A stretch of 64,000 nucleotides of DNA from contig NC_083587.1 of NCBI RefSeq assembly GCF_027579695.1, positions 43,949,732 through 44,013,731 of the forward strand, written 5' to 3'. Of the stretch, positions 9,820 to 21,800 are shown piece by piece. Positions within the stretch are counted from its first letter, which is position 1. Every line of letters begins with the position of its first letter. The position numbers and the translations under genes are program-made. This stretch comes from Neoarius graeffei (lineage: Eukaryota > Chordata > Actinopteri > Siluriformes > Ariidae). Under the pieces are notes generated by a model. The model ran no database searches, was not told where the DNA came from, and saw only the letters and a program-made list of their open reading frames with translations.

Positions 9820-11976
9820 GCACACCTCACAGAACAGGACAAATGACCTCACTTCCTTCTCCATGCTTGGCCGCCAGAAGCATCTTTTCAAGAAGTCCAG
9901 GGTCCTCCGGGCTCCCGGGTGGGTGGTGAGAGGGGATGAATGACCCCACTGAAGAACCTTGGCCCGGGCTTGACGAGGGACGTACAGGAGGCCCGGTGGC
10001 CCCATCCCAGGGCTGGGGTCCTGGCGTTGAGCTTGTCGGATGGCCTCCTCAACACCCCAGTGGACAGGGGCCACAATCCAAGACACAGGGATAATAGGCC
10101 CAACTTCACTCTCCCTGTTGTTGGGCGAGAATAGCCTGGAGAGAGCGTCCGGTTTGGTGTTCTTAGAGCCAGGGCGGTACGATAGGGTGAAATTGAATCG
10201 GCTAAAGAACAAGGCCCACCTAGCCTGTCGTGGATTCAGTCTCTTGGCTTGCTGGAGGTACTCCAGGTTCTTGTGGTCCGTCCAAACCAGGAATGGATGT
10301 TGTGCTCCCTCCAACCAGTGCCTCCACTCCTCAAGGGCCAGTTTGACTGTGAGCAGTTCCCGATCCCCCATATCATACCAGGACTCCGCAGGGCTCAGGC
10401 GGTGGGAGAAGTATGTGCAGGGGTGCAGCTTTCCCTCCGAATGTTGAGAGAGGAGCGCGCCGACGCCACTGTCCGAGGTGTCCACCTTGACGACGAATGG
10501 TTGCGATGTGTCTGGGAGGACCAGGATGGGTGCCGTGCAGAAGCGGTGCTTGAGGTCCCTAAATGCCTTTTCCGCCTGAGGAGACCAGACAAAAGATCCA
10601 CCTGTCTTCTTGGTGAGGTCCGATATGGGCGCTGCTACAGAACTGAAGTTCCTGATAAATTTGCGGTAGAAGTTAGCAAACCCTAAGAACCGCTGAACTT
10701 CTTTAATGGACTTGGGAATGGGCCAGTCCCGGACAGCCAGGGTCTTGGCTGGATCCATCTGGAGTTGTCCCGTTTGTACAATAAAGCCCAGAAAGGAGAC
10801 CTCAGGAACATGGAACTTACATTTCTGGGCTTTGGCAAACAGATTGTTCTGTAGCAGCCTCTTGAGAACCTGGCGGACATGGTGGCGGTGCTCCTGCACG
10901 GTCTTGGAAAATATTAGGATGTCGTCGAGGCAGACGAAAACGTACTGATTGATCATATCCCTCAAGACATCATTGATAAGGGCCTGAAACACTGCTGGCG
11001 CATTGGTGAGTCCGAAGGGCATAACTTGGTACTCGTAGTGCCCAGACGGGGTGTTAAAGGCAGTCTTCCACTCATCTCCCTGTCGGATGTGGATGAGGTG
11101 GTATGCATTCCGTAAGTCCAACTTGGTGAAGACAGTGGTGCCTTGGAGCAGATCGAACGCTGTGGACATCAGCGGAAGGGGATAGCGGTTGCGCACAGTG
11201 ATCTTGTTCAGGCCCCTGTAATCAATACACGGCCGGAGCCCCCCATCCTTCTTGCCGACAAAGAAGAAGCCGGCACCAGCGGGTGAGGTGGAGGGTCGAA
11301 TGAACCCAGAGGCCAAGGCATCCTTGATGTACTCCTCCATGGCCTTGCGTTCTGGCTGAGAGAGGGAAAACAGTCTGCCACGAGGAGGGGTAGCCCCAGG
11401 GAGCAAGTCGATGGCACAGTCGTAGGCACGGTGCAGAGGAAGAACAGCAGCCCTGCTCTTGCTAAACACTTCTTTCAGATCCCAGTACTCTGTGGGAACT
11501 TGAGATAACTCGGCGAGATCAGGAGGCTTGGCAGGAGACACAGGAGAGCTAGAGAGCAGACAAGAGGCATAGCATGCAGGACCCCATTCCACAACCTGGC
11601 TTGTTACCCAATCTATACGAGGGTTGTGGCGGGTAAGCCAAGGAAGGCCTAGAATCACTGGGAACTCTGGTGAATGAATCAGGTGCAGGGATATTTCTTC
11701 TTGGTGACCTTGGGACTGGAGAAAGACTGGAGAAGTAACTTGGGTGACTCTTCCATCACCTAAAGCTTGGCCATCCAGGGCAGACACAGACAGTGGAACT
11801 TCAAGAGGAGCAGTAGGGACATTGATTCTGCGGGCGAAGTGGACATCCATAAAGTTTCCAGCCGCACCGGAGTCTAGCAAGGCCTGGCAAGAGTGGACAG
11901 ACTCACCCCAGGAGATGGAGACCAGGATGTAGATTCCTTGGCCAGGAAGTTCAGGAGAGAGGGTAGGCCCCGTCAC
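9820..11976 (-). pseudogene. gypsy pol, 5' part: protease, reverse transcriptase, RNase H, integrase zinc finger
   Basis: Domains in order on the minus strand: aspartic protease ([11 protein letters not shown]), RT ([12 protein letters not shown] region, [11 protein letters not shown] catalytic Asp pair), RNase H ([27 protein letters not shown]) and the HHCC zinc finger ([11 protein letters not shown]...CEVCTRT) that opens integrase. The frame is open for about 715 codons until the MITE. It begins in the -1 frame relative to the gag stop at 11973, the usual gypsy arrangement. Confidence 0.93.
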
Positions 11977-12533
11977 AACCCTTCCTCAGCTGGATGGAGC
12001 GGTCCTTTTCCCGAAAGCTCGGGACATGATGCTCGGAAGTGGCCAGGCTTGCCACAGTAGATGCAGCACTTGTCCCTCCCTCTGCGCTCCCTCTCAGATG
12101 CGGAGAGGCGAGTACGGCCCAATTGCATGGGCTCTGGACAGTCACTGGAGGAGGTAGACGGGCTCCATGTTGAGGCAGTGAGGCCGGGGAGGCTCAGGAC
12201 TTGGCGGTGTTCTCTAATCCTGTTGTCAAGACAAATGGCATGTGAAATCAGAGTTTCGAGGTCATTTGGGCATCCGATAGAGGCCAGGCCGTCTTTGATG
12301 GGGTCAGACAAACCATGGTGGAAGGCTGAAACCAGGGCAGCCTCGTTCCATCCACTGACTGCTGCGAGTGTCCGGAATGAGATGGCGTAGTCTGCAATGC
12401 TTCCTCCTTGCCAGACGGACATGAGCTTCCTGGCTGCATCCTTACTGGTGTCTGCCTGATCAAAGACACGAAGCATCTCCTCCATAAGACAGTTGAAGAA
12501 GCCTCTGCTGAGTCGGTCATGACGGAGTTTTTC
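11973..12533 (-). pseudogene. gypsy gag, 5'-truncated
   Basis: Minus-strand frame with capsid-like sequence (ARKLMSVWQGGSIADYAISF) and a CCHC zinc knuckle CIYCGKPGHFRASC near the C-terminus, ending at 11973. The frame enters directly from the 5' LTR end at 12534; the N-terminal part of Gag, any leader and the primer-binding site are missing. Confidence 0.85.
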
Positions 12534-13412
12534 TGTTAGGGTTTTGCTGGGGATCGAACCCAGGTCGCTGGTGTAGTGATCCAGCAAACCCCCACTAGGC
12601 CACCAGGGGAATGACTCAAGTGCAGAGGAGTGAGGCGAAAGTAGAGTAGAAAAAACAGTTTATTTACAATATACAAAATCCCAGGGAAAAACAAAAGTAT
12701 AATCCAAATGCTCAGAAGATCTCATCTCATCTCATTATCTCTAGCCGCTTTATCCTTCTACAGGGTCGCAGGCAAGCTGGAGCCTATCCCAGCTGACTAC
12801 GGGCGAAAGGCGGGGTACACCCTGGACAAGTCGCCAGGTCATCACAGGGCTGACACATAGACACAGACAACCATTCACACTCACATTCACACCTACGGTC
12901 AATTTAGAGTCACCAGTTAACCTAACCTGCATGTCTTTGGACTGTGGGGGAAACCGGAGCTGCTCAGAAGATATACGAGAAAAATAAAAAATCCAAAAGT
13001 TCAAAGTCAATACAAAAAGCCAAAGATAAGAAAAGAAAAGGCAAAAATCCAAACGCTCAGAAGATCCCAAAATGGTAAACACAAAGTCCAAAATGTCCAC
13101 AAGAAAACAAAGTACAAAAGACCACAAAGATAAAGGCAAGGAACTTGGAACAGAGATCTCAGGTGATAACATAACAGCACAAAGACTCCGTGACTAGGGA
13201 CCAAACTGAGGAAGTATTTATACACAGGGCAATTAGAACTAGGCGGGGCAGGAAATAAGGAACAGGTGAGGTAAAAGCACATGAAAACAAAGGCTGTCAA
13301 AACAAACACAAAACACAGAAAACAGTGGCGGCCTCTAGAGGCCAAAACAAACATGACAAGATAAAGCAATAACAGCGGCCTCTAGAGGCCAAAACAGTCC
13401 CCAGTCCTAACA
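12534..13412 (-). repeat. 5' LTR of gypsy element, interrupted by SINE
   Basis: 879 bp including a 240-bp SINE and its 12-bp target duplication; the remainder matches the other LTR closely. Confidence 0.92.
12721..12960 (-). mobile_element. tRNA-derived SINE (family S1), 5'-truncated
   Basis: Shows the S1 3' body and the (GAGAT)n tail reversed, flanked by the 12-bp duplication TGCTCAGAAGAT (12709-12720, 12961-12972). The tRNA head is missing. Confidence 0.9.
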
Positions 13413-13575
13413 AATCTAAGTTTATATTATTAACCTTACTTTCATGTTATAAGTTAAACAGATGTTATATTAAACTTTGTCTTGTCAACATTTTGGAAAT
13501 TGTTTGTGTTCATTGAGATATTGTTTAAAACGTTACTTTTCAAAGGGGGTGTACTCATTTACGCTGAGCACTGTA

Positions 13576-14599
13576 TATTTGTGCACAGACTCATTGTGTT
13601 CATCTTAAAAAAGAAAAAACACTACCCCCAACAGTTATATTTTGTTTCTTTTTAGGGATATTATTTTATGAAGAGTTTTATGGCATATCACTGATACACA
13701 TCATCTTGTTTGTGCTTGGGTAAGCACTGAATTAAAGGTTACATTGCATTGAAATACTTTTTTTGCTCATTGTATACTGACAGGATATTCCTATGTATTG
13801 ACTATGGATGCTGTTCTTGATCATTATTAGGTGCTTGTTAGCATTTACTGGAGTGTTTCTGATTGCTAGGACACGACCTAAAATCAAAATGGACAGAATC
13901 TTCATCTCTCTGGGTCAAATCTCAGGTATGTTTATCAACGAATAACAAAAATCCACTTAGCTACAGTGCTGCTCTAATGCTCTGTGTTTCCCAGGGAAGG
14001 GCAGCACTGCTAACATGCAACCAGAGACAAAGGACAATAAATGTGGAGGTCTGGCTTCCAAACTTGTATGCAACAGTGGAACGCAGCAGGACGACTCTTA
14101 GATCACCACCTACTGGACTATTGAGCATAGTGAAATGTGTGTGTAGTATATGTGTGAGGCAGAGAACTCTAGTGTGGTAACTGTCTGAATACTAAATGTG
14201 GGCTGTAGGCTCATGTATTAAGCTTCATAAAGAAGCAATGAATTAGAATTGGCTGCCTATAGAGCAGACTGGATCAGCACTCCTACTGACATACACCATT
14301 CTGATTGGAATAAGCTTAAAGGTATTTGTAAGAGGTTAAATGCAACTGGAAAGGAGGGGCCACTTTAATTCAGAATAATCCCTATTTATTAACAGCTTTC
14401 CTCTAATAGTTTATATACAAGGTGGGGCTTATTTACATTTTTCTTTCATTCTGTAATAAAGTATGGTAATAGAAAGAATGCTTGTCTGGTTATTGCTGAA
14501 ATGTAACAAAGTTGGAACACTCTCACTGTGAAAGATTGAACTACAGTGGCTTCATTATTGAAGTTGGGCTTCATTATTGAATTTTGCATAGAATATTCT
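13576..14599. other. intergenic sequence, no gene seen
   Basis: AT-rich, no convincing exon or element. The open frame at 13863-14180 shows no recognisable protein. Confidence 0.5.
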
Positions 14600-14693
14600 T
14601 ACATACCAGTCCTGCTGGTCCAGGGAATCAAACCAGCAACATTTTGGTCTCAAAACTGCTTCTCTAACCATTAGGCCATGGCTTCCCCCCCAT
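14600..14693 (-). repeat. tRNA-like SINE head fragment
   Basis: On the minus strand it reads a box A-like TGGCCTAATGGTTAGAG and a box B-like GGTTTGATTCC at the spacing of a tRNA gene promoter. Not a functional tRNA: the acceptor stem is not closed. Confidence 0.55.
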
Positions 14694-14696
14694 TTT

Positions 14697-15480
14697 TCCA
14701 AGTCATCAGAAATATTGGAACACATGGCTAACAAGTGTTTCTTGTTACCGAGGTGTGCCTAATTGTTCAAGTAATTAATAGCATTGAATGCCTACTCTTG
14801 TTTTGAGCCCTGGGTTTCGCCTATGAAGACTACATTTGTTGTTATAAAGGAAAACCAAAGAAAGAAACCACCAGTGTACTAACAACCAGACAACGAAGAG
14901 GTCAACCAAGGAAAACAACAGCTGTTGCTGACAAATATTGTGAAGAAACATTGCTGATTTGGGGTTTTTCTTCACAACTCAGTCAGTGACATCAAGAATC
15001 TCCACATGTAAAGGGTGAAGGCATCACAATCCACTATTGGAAGAAGACTTCAAGAATAGAAATGCAGTGTTAATACTGCAACATGCAAACCACTCATCGG
15101 CAGCAGTAAGAATCAGAAGGCAAAATTGGAATTTGCAAAATAGGGAAATACAGGAGATGAGCCACAAAAGTTTTAAGGGCTGGTGATGGAAAGGCCAAAG
15201 TGTGAAAAAACAAAGATCCAAAACATACAAGCTTCTCGGTCAAGCATGATGGAGGCAGTGTCATGGCATGGGCTTGCATGGCTGCTTCTGCAACTCACTA
15301 ATCTAAAGCACACTGCTAACACAAGTCTTCATCGGGGGAAAATGCTGAAGGTTTTAGACTGGCCAAGTCAATCATCAGGCCTTAACCCAATCGAACATGC
15401 ATAACTCCTGAAGAGGAGACTGAAGAGAGAAACTCCACAAAGCAACTGAAATAAGCTGATGCAGGCATTGTACTTTCTGC
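14697..15480 (+). mobile_element. degenerate Tc1-like fragment (family of 25010-26115)
   Basis: Shares ATATTGGAACACA, CTTGTTTTGAGCCC.GGGTTT and GCATGGGCTTGCATGGCTGC-type segments with 25010-26115. A decayed C-terminal motif TGGCCAAGTCAATCATCAGG.CTTAACCCAATCGAACATGC lies near 15360. No open frame remains. Confidence 0.6.
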
Positions 15481-16180
15481 CTAATTCCTACACCATTATG
15501 TATATAATACATTACACTTATTTTCATACGAAATGATCTCAAATACCAAGGTCACAGAGCCAATATTTTTAGAAATTCTACAGCAATTTCCTTCATATTT
15601 AGTATTTTGAAAATATATTTAGTTTCACGTGGAATTGTCAGATTTAAAAAAAAACACACAAAAAACCCCATACATTATGAATGTTATCAAAATTAGGCAG
15701 AAACGAAAACAAGAAGCTGGTGAATAAGAAGCCAACTTGCTTTTTCACCTCGTTCTCTTTTTAAACTGCTACATAACAGGAAAGAATAAAGATACTTTTA
15801 TGATAAAGAAATATATGTGAATGCACACCAACACACATCAAGGAGCTTTAAAAGGGCTGGCTCATCCTTCTGAGAATCCAGTTCATTGTTTTGCAAGCAT
15901 CTGACTGCTACCTGCTAGCTCTCTGCAGCAAAACCTCTACAAATTCACTTTTAGTGAATAAATTTATTTCAGTTAAAAAGACTGGACTTTTCTCATTTTT
16001 TCAGTGCGGGATGAAGCTACTTCAAAAGGTGGATTTCTTTTTCTAACTTTTTTTTTTCTAATCTTTACAAGGGGTACCACTAATTGTGGAGAGCACTCTG
16101 TGTGTGTGTGTACAATCACACACACCCCATCCATTTCCCTTTCCTGCCTCTCATGACAACTCATCCGACCAAAGTACAGA
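15481..16180. other. intergenic sequence, no gene seen
   Basis: No gene or clear element. A short GTGT/CACA run lies near 16097-16125. Confidence 0.45.
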
Positions 16181-16500
16181 TTTTCACTGGTCTAATGTCC
16201 ATTCCTTGTGTTTCTTGGCCCAAGTGATTTTCTTCTTATTGGTCTCTCAGTAGTGGTTTCTTCCTAGCAATTTGACCACGAAGACCCGATTCACACAGCC
16301 TCCTCCGAACAATTGATGTTGCAATGTGTCTGCTGCTTGAACTCTGGGAATTAATCATGCATGTAGGCTCAAATCTGAGGTGCTGTTAATTGGTGATTTC
16401 TGAGGTTGGTAACTCTAATGAACTTATCCGCTGCAACAGAGACAAGTCTTGATCGTCTTTTCCTGGGATGGTCCTCATGAGAGCCTAGAGCCTGACTGCA
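16181..16500 (-). mobile_element. degenerate Tc1-like fragment, minus strand
   Basis: The minus-strand sequence resembles the linker and second HTH of zebrafish-type Tc1 transposases (segments around 16205-16345). It joins directly to the plus-strand fragment of a different Tc1 family. Confidence 0.45.
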
Positions 16501-16912
16501 TGGGTAGCTTGGACATCGGGGAAAAGACACCATTAATCTTGCATGATATATGCAGGTTTTAAAACATGCTGCCATTCAAACATCTTTTTCACAAAGGTCT
16601 TCCTTCTTTCAGCAAGACAATGGCAAACCACTTTCTGGTTATATTAAAACTGCATGGCTCCGTAGTAAGAGAGTCCTGGTGCTAAACTGGCCTGCCTGCA
16701 GTCCTAAACCTGCCTCTCATTAAAAACATTTGGCACATTATGAACTACAAAATACAATAAAAGATCCAGAACTGTTGAACAACTGCAAGTGTATATCAGG
16801 CAAGAATGGGACAACATTTCTCTTTCAAATCTACAGCAATTGGTCTCCTCAATTCCCAAACATTTACAGAGTGGTGCTAAAAGTGGAGGGTGATGCAACA
16901 CCGTGGTAAACA
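16500..16912 (+). mobile_element. 3' fragment of Tc1-like element (36405 family)
   Basis: Matches the 3' coding part of 36405-38019 and 26582-28105: FQQDNG.., AWLRSKRVLVLNWPAC and NIWHI-like segments with stops, ending at the GATGCAACACCGTGGTAAAC segment. Confidence 0.7.
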
Positions 16913-18126
16913 TGCACAAGTCCATATTAACCCCCATTGTTTTATATCTTCTGTTTCTCTTAGCAATTGAAAAATCTAGTTTTCTACTATTTGGCCTTGC
17001 AGTGACCCTTAACCCCATTTGGACCTATTTCAAAATTTATTCAGTTCATCTGATGGTAATCAAAATTTCATATAAAATTGTCAATTCAGCTACTTATTCT
17101 TGATGTATTGTGCTAACAAGAATCTTGCTTGGAGGCACCCATGGATGAACAATCCAAAAAAAAAAAAACAAACGTTCAGTTGCAGAACAAATGATTGCTT
17201 GAAATGTTTTATAAATTAGACCCCATATTCGTCTACCAAACATTCCAAAAGGTGCAAAACTCTGTACATTTTAAGTCTTAAAGTATGCTATGAATAGTAT
17301 GTGAAGTCAAGACTAGATTATAAACTTTAGCATCAAAAAGAAAGATCTAAATAAATTAAAAAATAAAAAACCTAGAACAAGTTAATATTTATGGTTTTTG
17401 CAGCAATTTTATTGATTTTGCTAGCATTAGTCTTTTACTCAGTCACCAGAAACATTTTTACAAAAAAAAAAAAAGTTGTAAAAGAACAAATAATAATAAT
17501 AATAATAATAACAACAACAACAACAACAACAACTACTGTTTCAATACATCGCTACTTAAGTTGGCTTTATAAAGAGCAAACAATTCAGTCATAAATTTAC
17601 ATACACAGATGTATCATGGCAATACTGGGCCTTCAATGATTTCTTTAAACTGTTCTTTTTCTGTGGCTGAATGATTATACAACATGCATATGTATATAGT
17701 AGACACTGTTTTAGGTTAAACACTACATGTTAGTAAGACATCACTCAACTGCAATGCTTCAGATTAACAAAGATAACTATCAGCTATGAACTGGGAATAT
17801 GGGATTAAAGTTTCAAACAGTGAAGCATTGATTTGGTGGCACATTCAAACATAGCATGTTTCAGGTCTCAAAATATTAGCAAGAAGGCAGAATTTAAGCC
17901 TTAGTAGTTGGGACCCAGGTAAGAGAACCACCCATATTGATCTAGGTGCAAATATCTCAAATTTATAACAATTTCATGGTAAAACTTGCTTTTAAGGCCT
18001 TATTGCAGATAAGTATTAAACAAAACTATGAGTTTAGATGTAGGCCTGTGTTGGTACACTAGAGTGCTCTTCAGGCATTGATGCTGATCCATTTGTACAG
18101 TAGTGGTGCCATGATTTTGCAGTGAT
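16913..18126. other. pop1 3' flank / likely 3' UTR
   Basis: No other gene is seen. It contains an (AAT)n-(AAC)n microsatellite at about 17490-17533. On the minus strand an AATAAA signal lies at 17408-17413, about 715 bp after the pop1 stop. Confidence 0.4.
17408..17413 (-). promoter_or_regulatory. candidate pop1 polyadenylation signal
   Basis: AATAAA on the minus strand; the first canonical hexamer I see downstream of the pop1 stop. Placement by motif only. Confidence 0.3.
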
Positions 18127-18895
18127 TCAGGCTTCTATGTGGAGTCTTGCAAAGCGGTACTGGAGGGAAGTGGGATTGCGTAGGAGCACAATTCCCCGCT
18201 GTTCCGCTGATTGCCTGAGAAGTGTTTGCAGGAGGCCCACTAAGCTTACAAATCCTAAAGCCTCCCCAGTTCCTGTTGCCAGGGAGAAGTCACCCTGCAC
18301 CATCCAGCCTAGGGCCATACGGGAACAGTGAGATGACACATTGGGCACTAGTTCAGTCCACAGTCCTTGCACTAAAGTTGAGTTACTGCAGCCAGTAACG
18401 GAAAGAGATTCAACATGGGAATGGCCAGGATCTGTAGTAACCAATGCACTGGGCTCAGGGGAAGGATCTCTGAGCACAACAGAAGGACCAGTGTGTTGAT
18501 TAATAGGGACAAGATCAACCTTTTCAGGAATATTGCAGGCTTGCTCTTTCTTAGGAGCTGAACAGTCTCGTGCAGCTTTGCCTTTTTTGCCCCTCCCCTT
18601 CAGCTGGTGCTTTAGGTGGTCTGTATGTTGTGGTTCCTTGGGGCCACTCCACTGAGGGTCTTCACGCAAGTGCTGCAGGTCTTCAGTGGTGGGCACACAA
18701 AGCATGGCGTGAAGTGCAGGCTGCCCCTTACCCAGAAGGTGCACGCGTACCCACAACACACACCGCTTCCACTCTGTCTGCAGAGACGTGGTAACTACAG
18801 AGCACAACAGCGGAGCACGGCAACCATTCAGCGCTCTCCGAGCACGTGAAGATGGCCGACACCAGACTGACAGCTGCCTCAGCACCTTACGGCTC
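18127..18895 (-). CDS. pop1: pop1 exon 15 (last; C-terminal domain)
   Basis: Acceptor TTTCTTTGTAG before GAGCCGTAAGG. Encodes residues ~728-983: [11 protein letters not shown], a Lys-rich stretch ([11 protein letters not shown]), [14 protein letters not shown] and the conserved end [13 protein letters not shown], stop TGA at 18129-18127. Confidence 0.95.
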
Positions 18896-21800
18896 CTACA
18901 AAGAAAATCCACAACTTCACTGAGAAAAGCCATATCAACTGATGCTTTATTTTGTACTGCATGATATTAGCTAAACATTAGGCTTGGAATGCTTGGGGAT
19001 AATATCAGGATTTGCTGACAGATTCCAGCTATTTTGATGGCTCTTAAGTGAGATGATTTAAATATCTGTGGGAAACTGTGCTATGTGCAGTTTTAATAGA
19101 CAAAAAAAAAAAAAGAAAAAATGGTGTTGTATTTCATAATGTGTTTCCTTTCCATCCATTTCGCAGTCCCACACGAAACTATATATAGTCCCTAAAATAA
19201 CCCGCTGTCTGAATTCAGAGTAAAGCAACCAAACATCTTCCTCTGACGCATCTTAGCTTCCCTTGTCTGTGCTGCCTAACAAAGTAATGAATATCTTCGC
19301 TCTCAAGGAGAAAATGAAACAGCATGTAGCTAATTAGGGCCATTTCACGAAACAAGGATCCAACAAGAATCTCTGTTGCTGTTCAACACAGCACATCTTT
19401 GTGTAGTTTATATAAATAAGGTTATAAATGAGCTTAGTTCCAGCTGATGGCTTGTTAGGTTTGTTTACAATAAGATCTGCAAGCATATTCTTATTACCCC
19501 TAATTTTTTTTTTTTTTTTGGGGGGGGGGGACGATGACAAAAAAGAAAAACTGACTAAATGCTCATGAATGCAGCTATAGCTGACTTGTAACCAGCTTCC
19601 ACTCTAATGACGAAACATACTCAATAAGTGCTTCCTCCCCCCACCAGAGACACAGGCGATACTACTGTTAATAGTTTGGGGTACAACACGACTATGGGAT
19701 GTTACATGATACAAATTATCGTATGTTGTGGCCAATAAGTACAGTGCCATCCAGAATCATTGGCACCCATCTTCAAAAATAAGCTGGGGTATGAATGTGA
19801 GGCAGCATGCAAATAATTTTGTTAGCCATTATTACTGGGGGGAATAGTACCCATCCATACACACACTATTAGAAACACCTGCACATTCATGTAGTTACCT
19901 CATCAGCCAATCATGAGGCAGCAGCAGAATAAAATAAAGTAAATAAAAATTATGCAAATCCCCCCCCCCAAAAAAAAAATCATCCCACACACACCAAACC
20001 CCCATCCTGTGTGTGGACGGTCTGAAGGCTGAAACACCTTGCTGAGTGAGAGAGATCAGAGGAGAATGACCAGACTGGTCTGAACTGACAGGAAGTCTTT
20101 AGTAACTCATAAGCAATTATGGTGAGCAGCATCTTAAAAACCATCAAACCTTCAGGTGGATGGGCTACAACAGTAGAAGACAACAACAGGTTCCACTCTT
20201 GTTAGCCAAGAACAAGAATCCAAGACCATCAATCACTCACCAAAACTGGACAGTTGAAGAATGGAAAAAAAAGACCAGATGATTTCCACCCCCCAAATCT
20301 TCAACTGTCCAGTTTCAATGAGCTGGTGCCAACTGTAGCCTCAGATTCATGTTCTTGGCCAACATGAACAATGTGGTCTTCTGCTGTTGTAGCCTATCCA
20401 CCTCAAAGCCAAAGTTTTGTTCATGCTGAGATGCTTTTCTGCTCACCACGGGTGTAAAAAGAGTGCTTATTTGAGTCACTATTACCCCTTTTCCACCAAA
20501 TCAGTTCCAGGGCTGGTTCGGAGCCAGTGCTGGTTCACAACTCGTTCAACTTGCGAGCCAGCTGAGAACCAGTTTGCTTTTCCATAGCTCACGGTGCTAA
20601 GAGAAGACACGTCATTACGTCGCTGTATACGTCAGTTACGTCGCTACGTTTGCATAAACCTTGGCGCGAATATCGAAGCAAAAACAACGCGGAAGAAGCA
20701 GCAGCAACAACAATAATAAATGACTTCGCGTTTGTACAGCTGCTGCTTCTCGTCACTTAAAAATGGCGATCTTTCGCGGTCTTGTTATTGTTGTCGGTCT
20801 TAACAACTCCGCCCCCCCGCTGACGTAAGCGGTTCTTTCCTCTGGCCCAGCAGAGAGTTGGTGCTAACCTGGAACCGGTTTTTCTTGCCCCAGAGCCAGT
20901 TCTTTGTCAGTGGAAACAGAAAGCCCGGTTCCAAACTAAGCACTGGCCCCGAACCAGCCCTGGAACTGCTTTGGTGGAAAAGGGGCATATATTATTCTTG
21001 GCAGTTTGAACCAAACTGACCATGTTCCCAGTTCCCAGACATGTCCACAAGTGCTGGTGACTGGTGGTTTTCTCAGCCTACACAGATGGTCTGCACCAGC
21101 TACTCGAGCCGGGGGGGGGGACAAAAAAAACCCTGTCTTTCAATGTTCAAGTGATTTAGATCGTCTCCACTGCCCATAATTTGCTGCAAATCCAATTATT
21201 TGCCCACAAAATTCTCCCCGATTGGTGTCTAACATGACTGGAAGTGATGCCATATTTGTTGATCAATTATTGTGCTCCAGTTGGCTGAGTTGGACCACGT
21301 GATCATGTGTAATTATGTTACACCATGTAGTTATGTTACAGAGCCAGGGAGCATACTACAGAGGGTAACTGAGAAGCCAAGCACACACATCTGGAAGGAA
21401 ATTTCATACAAGCATTTTACAGGGAAATGGTTAGTAATTTATTAGCTGAGAATGCACCAGAAGGCATGTAAATTTCAAAATTGTCAGGGGGATGGGGGGC
21501 ATGCTCCCAGACTCCCCTAGCATTAGCACACCATTGGCACACTGCAAATTCTTTTTTTTGTTAAAAAGCCGGCTACTTGGGGGCGTCCTGGCTCGGGTGG
21601 CTAAGGTGCCGTGCCATGGGTCCGGGGACCCGGGTTCAGTTCTGACCCGGGGTCGTTTCCCGGTCCCTCCCCGTCTCTCTCTCCCGCTCATTTCCTGTCC
21701 TGTCTCTGCACTGTCCTATCCAATAAAGGTGAAAAAAGCCCCAAAAAAATCTTTAAAAAAAAAAAAAGCCGGCTACTTCAGATTTTCTGGAGAACCCTGA

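Larger units (their letters stand above)
7822..13417 (-). mobile_element. Ty3/gypsy LTR retrotransposon with chromodomain integrase
   Basis: LTRs begin TGTTAGG and end CCTAACA (plus-strand view) and the element is flanked by a perfect AATCT duplication (7822-7826, 13413-13417). Coding is on the minus strand in the order gag, protease, RT, RNase H, integrase with chromodomain, the Ty3/gypsy chromovirus order. It has gained a hAT MITE in pol and a SINE in the 5' LTR, and it lacks the 5' part of gag with the primer-binding region. It is a defective retrotransposon copy without an envelope gene. Confidence 0.93.
5685..13573 (+). mobile_element. Tc1-like element with 412-bp inverted arms, split by two insertions
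   Basis: Ends CAGTGCTTAGTATAAATGAG (5685) and the inverse CTCATTTACGCTGAGCACTG (ending 13573) are flanked by TA on both sides (5683-5684, 13574-13575). After subtracting the Harbinger-like MITE and the gypsy element, with one target duplication each, the element is 1631 bp: two 412-bp arms around an 807-bp core. The left arm (5685-6763 minus MITE) is an almost exact inverted copy of the right arm (7571-7826 plus 13418-13573) and therefore contains the 3' third of the transposase gene reversed. Confidence 0.9.

Noticed and set aside
13863-14180. 105-aa frame as a host exon
   Set aside because: No recognised protein similarity and no supporting splice context.
14600-14693. Candidate minus-strand tRNA gene
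   Set aside because: No convincing acceptor stem or anticodon stem; more likely a SINE head remnant.
15840-16075. Possible solo LTR (TATA-like and AATAAA-like motifs)
   Set aside because: No TG...CA ends or target duplication could be found.
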